From: Inquilinus ginsengisoli_A
Lineage (GTDB): Bacteria > Pseudomonadota > Alphaproteobacteria > DSM-16000 > Inquilinaceae
DNA: 64,000 nt
Assembly: GCF_031453975.1 (NCBI RefSeq)
Contig: NZ_JAVDPW010000007.1
Span: 248,001 to 312,000, forward strand
Direction: 5' to 3'
This document shows, piece by piece, positions 60,250 through 64,000 of the stretch. Positions within the stretch are counted from its first letter, which is position 1. Every line of letters begins with the position of its first letter. The notes below the pieces were generated by a model. It saw only the letters and a list, made by a program, of their open reading frames with translations. It was not told where the DNA came from and did not search any database. A program made the translations under genes and the position numbers.

Positions 60250-60653
60250 GGCGGTGCCGGCCGCGCGGATGTCCGTCTTCGAGAAGTCGTCGCCCTTGAA
60301 CAGCAGCGGCACGCCATGCGTTCGGGCGCAGGCATAGGACATGCAGTCGGCGAGGTTGAGCTGTGCCGGATGGCCCCGGCCTTTGCCATAGGCGGCGAAG
60401 GCGGCGACGGCAGCGGTCGCTGTCTTGCCGTCGATCGGAACGACCGTGATCCCGGCATCATCAAGAAGGGTCCGGATGCGGGTCTCGACCAGGATCGGAT
60501 CGACATCCAGCATGCTCGACAGCCGCATCGCCGCTTCCAGGACGACGAGGCCTGATGTGAGGGGCGTCTCGGCCCGGTCGATCAGGCCGGCATAGCGGGC
60601 GCGTCCGGCTGGTCGGCGAGAAGGGCCACGATCGCCGACGTGTCGATGAACAT
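60244..60653 (-). pseudogene. vapC: VapC-type PIN-domain toxin with a frameshift
   Basis: The ATG at 60653 starts MFIDTSAIVALLADQPDA, a perfect PIN start, but this frame hits a TGA after PAMPA. The next frame picks up at once: RARYAGLIDRAETPLTSGLVVLEAAMRL through LNLADCMSYACARTHGVPLLFKGDDF to a stop at 60244. The two halves join seamlessly if one C is restored near 60600, after the QPD codons. The catalytic Asp residues (FIDTS, LADCM, GDDF) are split between the frames. Confidence 0.85.
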
Positions 60654-60892
60654 CAATGGCCCCACATGGCGTTGATCTCTTCCTTGCTCATCACATGGCG
60701 GTTCGGGCCGGCCTCTGCGGCTAGGGTGGCCGCGATCCGTGCGATGCGATCGGCGAGGGGCTCCTTCTCCGCCTCGCGGCGCAGTTCGGCCTCCAGGGCC
60801 TGAATGACGGCCTCGGTCATGGTCACCTTGCGCCTGGCGGCCAGTTCCCGGGCGAGCGCACGCGCGCGGTCGTCACGGATCTGCAGCGTCAC
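60653..60892 (-). CDS. vapB: VapB-type antitoxin (PSK_trans_fac)
   Basis: 79 residues from GTG 60892 with AGGAGG 9 nt upstream; an ATG at 60925 is an alternative. VTLQIRDDRARALARELAARRKVTMTEAVIQALEAEL is the Rv0623-like antitoxin start, and the tail ending EEINAMWGH wraps the toxin. Its stop overlaps the vapC start as TGATG. The antitoxin frame is intact although the toxin is broken. Confidence 0.85.
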   Translation of the reverse strand: MTLQIRDDRARALARELAARRKVTMTEAVIQALEAELRREAEKEPLADRIARIAATLAAEAGPNRHVMSKEEINAMWGH

Positions 60893-60985
60893 GGTATGAA
60901 CCCTCCTGGTGGGCCGGCAATCCATACAGAACTATATCGCTATCCATACTCAAGTTGTGAAGGGTGCTGCTCAGGCCTGCCGACA

Positions 60986-62494
60986 TCAGCCTTTCGCCGG
61001 TGCGTGGCTCGACCGCAGCGGCAGCTCCGGTAGGAACAGGATCGCGGCCAGGGCCAGCGCCACGATGGCGGCGCCGGCGGCGAAGGTGCCGGCGATGGCG
61101 TGGCGGTAGACCGCGACCGCGGCGGCATGCGCCTCCGGCGGCAGCGCCGCCAGCTGGCGCAGCCCCTCCTGGGCCAGGCCCTCGGTGCCGGGCGCGCCGG
61201 TCCCCAGCCGCGCGGCGAGGATGGCGCCCGCGCCGGCCACCCCGATCGCGCCGCCCAGGGAGCGGCAGAAGGCGAGGGTGGCGGTCGCCGCGCCCATGTC
61301 CTCGCGCGGCACCGCGTTCTGCACCGCGATGGTCATGTTCGGCATCACCAGGCCCAGGCCGATGCCGATCGCGATCAGCGCCGGCTCGATCACCGCCAGC
61401 CCCTGCACGCTGGCCACCGCCCAGGCCAGCACGGCGAAGGCCAGCGCCGCCAGCGCCAGCCCGCCGGTCTGGGCCGGCTTGTAGCGGCCGGAGCGCGGCA
61501 GCAGCACCCGGCCGTTGACGATCGCGGCGGCGACCAGGCCGATCATCAGCGGCCCGGTCAGCAGGCCCGAGCGGGCGGCGCCGATGCCCAGCACCAGCTG
61601 GAAGAACAGCGGGAAGAACACGCTGGCGCCCAGCAGCCCCATGAAGGTCAGGGCCAGCACCAGGCAGGCGACGGCGAAGACCCGGTTGCCGCGCAGGTGC
61701 AGCGGCAGCACCGGCTCCGGCGCGCGGCGGGCCTGGACCGCGAACAGCAGGGCCAGGATCGCGGTGGCGGCGGCGATGCCGAGGATCTCGGGCGAGGCCC
61801 AGGGAAATTGCGACCCGCCCAGGGTCAGCACCAGCAGGAAGGCGGTGGTCGCCCCGGTCAGCAGCACGGCGCCGGCATAGTCGATCCGCCGCCGGCGGGC
61901 CAGATGCGGCCGGCGCAGCGCCCGGCTGACCACCGCCAGGGCGACGGCGCCGATCGGCAGGTTGACATAGAAGATCCAGTGCCAGGACAAGAGGTCGGTG
62001 ATGGCTCCGCCCAGCGCTGGCCCGACCACGCTGCAGACCGCGAACACCGCTGCGACCGACCCCTGCTGGCGGCCGCGCCGGGCCGGCGGCACCAGGTCGC
62101 CGATGATGGTCTGGGCCAGCGGCATCAGGCCGCCGGCGCCCAGCCCCTGGATGGCGCGGAAGACGATCAGTTGGGTCATGCTCTGGGCCGCGCCGCTCAG
62201 CGCCGATCCCAGCAGGAAGGCCAGGATCGCGACATACAGCATCGGCTTGCGGCCGTACTGGTCGCTCAGCTTGCCGTAGAGCGGCATGACGCTGGTCGAG
62301 GCCAGGACATAGGCCGTCACCACCCAGGACAGGTGGATGCCGCCGCCGAGGTCGCCGACGATGCTGGGCAGGGCGGTGGCGACGATGTTCTGGTCGAGCG
62401 CGCTGAGCCCGAGCACGATCATCAGCCCCAGCAGCACGAAGCGGATCTCGCGCGCCGTCGCCTCGGCCGGCGCGGCCGCCTGCGGGCCGCTCAT
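60986..62494 (-). CDS. DHA2 family MFS multidrug exporter
   Basis: 502 residues with about 14 membrane segments. Motif A-like GKLSDQYGRKPMLYVA, and the early LDQNIVATALPSIVGDLGGG is the EmrB/QacA signature. Proton-driven efflux of lipophilic compounds. Its ATG overlaps the MarR gene stop by 4 bp, so the regulator and pump form one transcript. Confidence 0.93.
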   Translation of the reverse strand: MSGPQAAAPAEATAREIRFVLLGLMIVLGLSALDQNIVATALPSIVGDLGGGIHLSWVVTAYVLASTSVMPLYGKLSDQYGRKPMLYVAILAFLLGSALSGAAQSMTQLIVFRAIQGLGAGGLMPLAQTIIGDLVPPARRGRQQGSVAAVFAVCSVVGPALGGAITDLLSWHWIFYVNLPIGAVALAVVSRALRRPHLARRRRIDYAGAVLLTGATTAFLLVLTLGGSQFPWASPEILGIAAATAILALLFAVQARRAPEPVLPLHLRGNRVFAVACLVLALTFMGLLGASVFFPLFFQLVLGIGAARSGLLTGPLMIGLVAAAIVNGRVLLPRSGRYKPAQTGGLALAALAFAVLAWAVASVQGLAVIEPALIAIGIGLGLVMPNMTIAVQNAVPREDMGAATATLAFCRSLGGAIGVAGAGAILAARLGTGAPGTEGLAQEGLRQLAALPPEAHAAAVAVYRHAIAGTFAAGAAIVALALAAILFLPELPLRSSHAPAKG

Positions 62495-62925
62495 CGGTCG
62501 AGTGCCGTCAGCGCCGGGATCGCCGCCTGGATTGCCTGCCGCTCCTCCGGCGACAGCGCCGCCAGCTGACGCGCCAGCCAGTCGGTGCGCTGCTGCCGCA
62601 GCGCTTCGGCCCGGCGGCGGCCCTCCTCGGTCGCCACCAGGCCGGTGCGGCGGCGGTCGGCCGGGTCCGGCGGGGCGCGCCCGACCAGCCCGGCCGCCTC
62701 CATCTGCTTGACATGGCCGCTGATGGTCGGGCCGCGCAGCCCCTCCATCTCCGCCAGGGCGCCGACGCCGATGCCGGGATGCTTGATGATCAGCACCAGC
62801 AGCAGGTTCTGCAGCGGGGATATGGCCGGATCCTGGGTCTCGCGCCGCATCCGGCGGTACAGCCGCAGCAGCGGCTGGCGCAGCGCATCGGCCAGGGCAT
62901 CGGTGTCGTCGGGGGCGGCGGGCAT
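62491..62925 (-). CDS. MarR family transcriptional regulator
   Basis: 144 residues. Winged helix with LLVLIIKHPGIGVGALAEMEGLRGPTISGHVKQMEAAGLV, then DPADRRRTGLVATEEGRRRAEALR. It controls the exporter that overlaps its stop. A perfect palindrome lies 20 bp upstream of the start, as expected for self-repression relieved by a ligand. Confidence 0.93.
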   Translation of the reverse strand: MPAAPDDTDALADALRQPLLRLYRRMRRETQDPAISPLQNLLLVLIIKHPGIGVGALAEMEGLRGPTISGHVKQMEAAGLVGRAPPDPADRRRTGLVATEEGRRRAEALRQQRTDWLARQLAALSPEERQAIQAAIPALTALDR

Positions 62926-62944
62926 CTCGGCAGGTTCATCCAGG

Positions 62945-62963
62945 TAGATAGGCTACCTATCTA
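62945..62963. promoter_or_regulatory. Palindromic MarR operator
   Basis: TAGATAGG-CTA-CCTATCTA, perfect 8-bp half-sites with a 3-bp centre, directly upstream of the MarR-MFS operon. Confidence 0.75.
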
Positions 62964-63012
62964 TATCGCCGACGCTGGTCCCTGGCAATGGTGCTGCGAC
63001 GCTGGGCAGTCC

Positions 63013-63822
63013 TCAGGCCGCAGCGATGGTCCGGTACCGCGCCGGGGTGGTGCCCAGACTGCGGCGGAACATGGCGATGAAGGCGCTGGGGCTGTCATAG
63101 CCCAGCTCCAGCGCCACCGCGGTGACGCCGCGGCCGCGGCCCAGCAGGTCCAGCGCCGCCAGCAGCAAAGCGCGGCGCTGCCAGGCCGCCACCGACAGGC
63201 CGGTCTCGGCCCCGAACAGCCGCTCCAGCGTGCGCGGGCTGGCGGCGGCGATCCGGGCCCATTCCGCCAGCGGGCGGCGGCTGCCGGGGGCGGCCAGCAG
63301 CGCCTCGGCCAGGCGTCGGGCGCGGCGGTCCCTGGGCATCGGCAGCAGCAGCGGGGTCGGCGTGGCCGCCGCCATCTCGTCCAGCATGACGGTGGCCACC
63401 CGGCGCTGGCGGTCGTCCAGCGGCCAGGCCTGGGGCCAGGTCGCGGCGCGCAGCGCCAGCTCGCGCAGCAGGGGCGAGAAGGGCAGGATCCGGCAGCCGG
63501 CGGGCAGTCCGGCTGCCGCCTCGATCGGGACCTGGATGCCGTGCATGTGCAGGCCGCCCTCGGTGCTGGCCTCGTGCATCAGGCCGGGCGGCATCCACAG
63601 GGCGCAGCCGGTGGGCACGCACCAGCGGCCTTCGGCGGTGCCGACCGTGGCGCTGCCGGCCTCGGGCCAGAACAGCAGGCCGCCGCGATGGGCATGGGTC
63701 GGAGCCTCGAAGGCGGTGTCGAACCGCACCTCCAGCCGGACCATCTCGTCCGCCATCCGGTCGAGCGCCGCCGCCTCGGCGGAGCCCGGCCGCATGCGAA
63801 TGGCCGTTTCGCGATACTCCAT
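63013..63822 (-). CDS. AraC family transcriptional regulator
   Basis: 269 residues. N-terminal cupin-type sensor (HAHRGGLLFWPEAG, CALWMPPGLMHEA) and C-terminal two-HTH domain with SPRTLERLFGAETGLS and VTAVALELGYDSPSAFIAMFRRSLGTTPARYR, the AraC signature. It is divergent from the partial gene at 63919, which it may regulate. Confidence 0.92.
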   Translation of the reverse strand: MEYRETAIRMRPGSAEAAALDRMADEMVRLEVRFDTAFEAPTHAHRGGLLFWPEAGSATVGTAEGRWCVPTGCALWMPPGLMHEASTEGGLHMHGIQVPIEAAAGLPAGCRILPFSPLLRELALRAATWPQAWPLDDRQRRVATVMLDEMAAATPTPLLLPMPRDRRARRLAEALLAAPGSRRPLAEWARIAAASPRTLERLFGAETGLSVAAWQRRALLLAALDLLGRGRGVTAVALELGYDSPSAFIAMFRRSLGTTPARYRTIAAA

Positions 63823-63918
63823 GGCCCGGCCTCGTGCGATCGCGCCGCCGCCGCCCGCTAGGGTGGATCTCCCTGGGGCCGGTCACCGGCTCAGACTGAG
63901 AATGCGAGTTGTTATCAC

Positions 63919-64000
63919 ATGAACATGATTTTGGCCACCGACATACCCCTGCCGGCCGTGTTCGATCTTGCCGCCTTTCCACTGGTGCAGATGCCGGTGC
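63919..64000 (+). CDS. Partial CDS, function unknown (runs off the end)
   Basis: ATG 63919 begins MNMILATDIPLPAVFDLAAF and stays open to the window edge, 27 codons. No family can be named from this. A TGAGAAT...GTTATCA imperfect inverted repeat (5 of 7) directly before the ATG could be a metal-regulator or AraC site, but the match is weak. Divergent from the AraC gene. Confidence 0.55.
   Translation, partial: MNMILATDIPLPAVFDLAAFPLVQMPV

Noticed and set aside
63897..63917. Fur-box-like sequence before the last gene
   Set aside because: Only 5 of 7 positions match between half-sites and the downstream gene cannot be identified.

Overview
The window is about 68% GC by eye (not counted) and looks like the chromosome of an alphaproteobacterium. 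The most likely order is Rhodospirillales, near Azospirillum or Inquilinus. The evidence is the gene order fsa-DUF484-xerC next to divergent priA, paired M16 proteases, COQ7-type ubiquinone hydroxylase, ClpS beside gluQRS, a cobalamin adenosyltransferase next to 3-hydroxybutyryl-CoA dehydrogenase, and AsnC/Lrp regulators. Species cannot be fixed from sequence reading alone.

Layout. 1-5.3 kb: the 3' end of a Ser/Thr kinase, a VgrG spike of type VI secretion, and a convergent RTX protein flanked by a pair of related ~60-bp intergenic repeats. 5.5-17.5 kb: tRNA-Met, two M16 protease-family proteins, an aldo/keto reductase, a DMT exporter, an acyl-CoA ligase, an SCP2 protein, mnmA, and small metabolic proteins (GNAT, two cupins, VOC). 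17.5-20.0 kb: one strongly AT-rich gene, out of place in this genome, coding a two-lobed nucleotide-hydrolase-like or TIR-like region fused to a P-loop ATPase; a likely acquired defence gene. 20-24.5 kb: a sugar ABC importer with a Gfo/Idh/MocA dehydrogenase, with GC-rich palindromic repeats placed between its genes. 24.8-27.8 kb: an NnrU-like protein and the first two pseudaminic-acid enzymes, pseB and pseC. 28-33.7 kb: an accessory stretch with decayed genes: an NmrA-like remnant, and the outward-facing 3' tails of an HxlR regulator and an oxidoreductase joined by a deletion. It also holds a TetR regulator, clear operators and several small proteins.

33.9-48.4 kb is mostly housekeeping: fatty acid desaturase, tRNA-Leu, AsnC/threonine dehydratase, dsbB, coq7, creA-like, HNH protein, carboxylesterase, gluQRS, clpS, Nudix, cobalamin adenosyltransferase, 3-hydroxybutyryl-CoA dehydrogenase, and an AsnC regulator divergent from an SHMT-like PLP enzyme. 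Three copies of a ~145-bp ERIC-like palindromic element sit exactly on stop codons here. 48.3-54.2 kb: a 1,958-residue DUF4011/SF1 helicase/Vsr-like nuclease protein, a strong anti-phage candidate. 54.3-60.2 kb: a methionine gamma-lyase-like enzyme, xerC, DUF484, fsa, then priA. 60.2-64 kb: a vapBC pair whose toxin gene is frameshifted, a MarR-controlled DHA2 exporter, an AraC regulator, and the start of an unidentified gene.

The most noteworthy items are the AT-rich ATPase island (17.5-20.0 kb), the giant helicase-nuclease, and the two families of palindromic intergenic elements.
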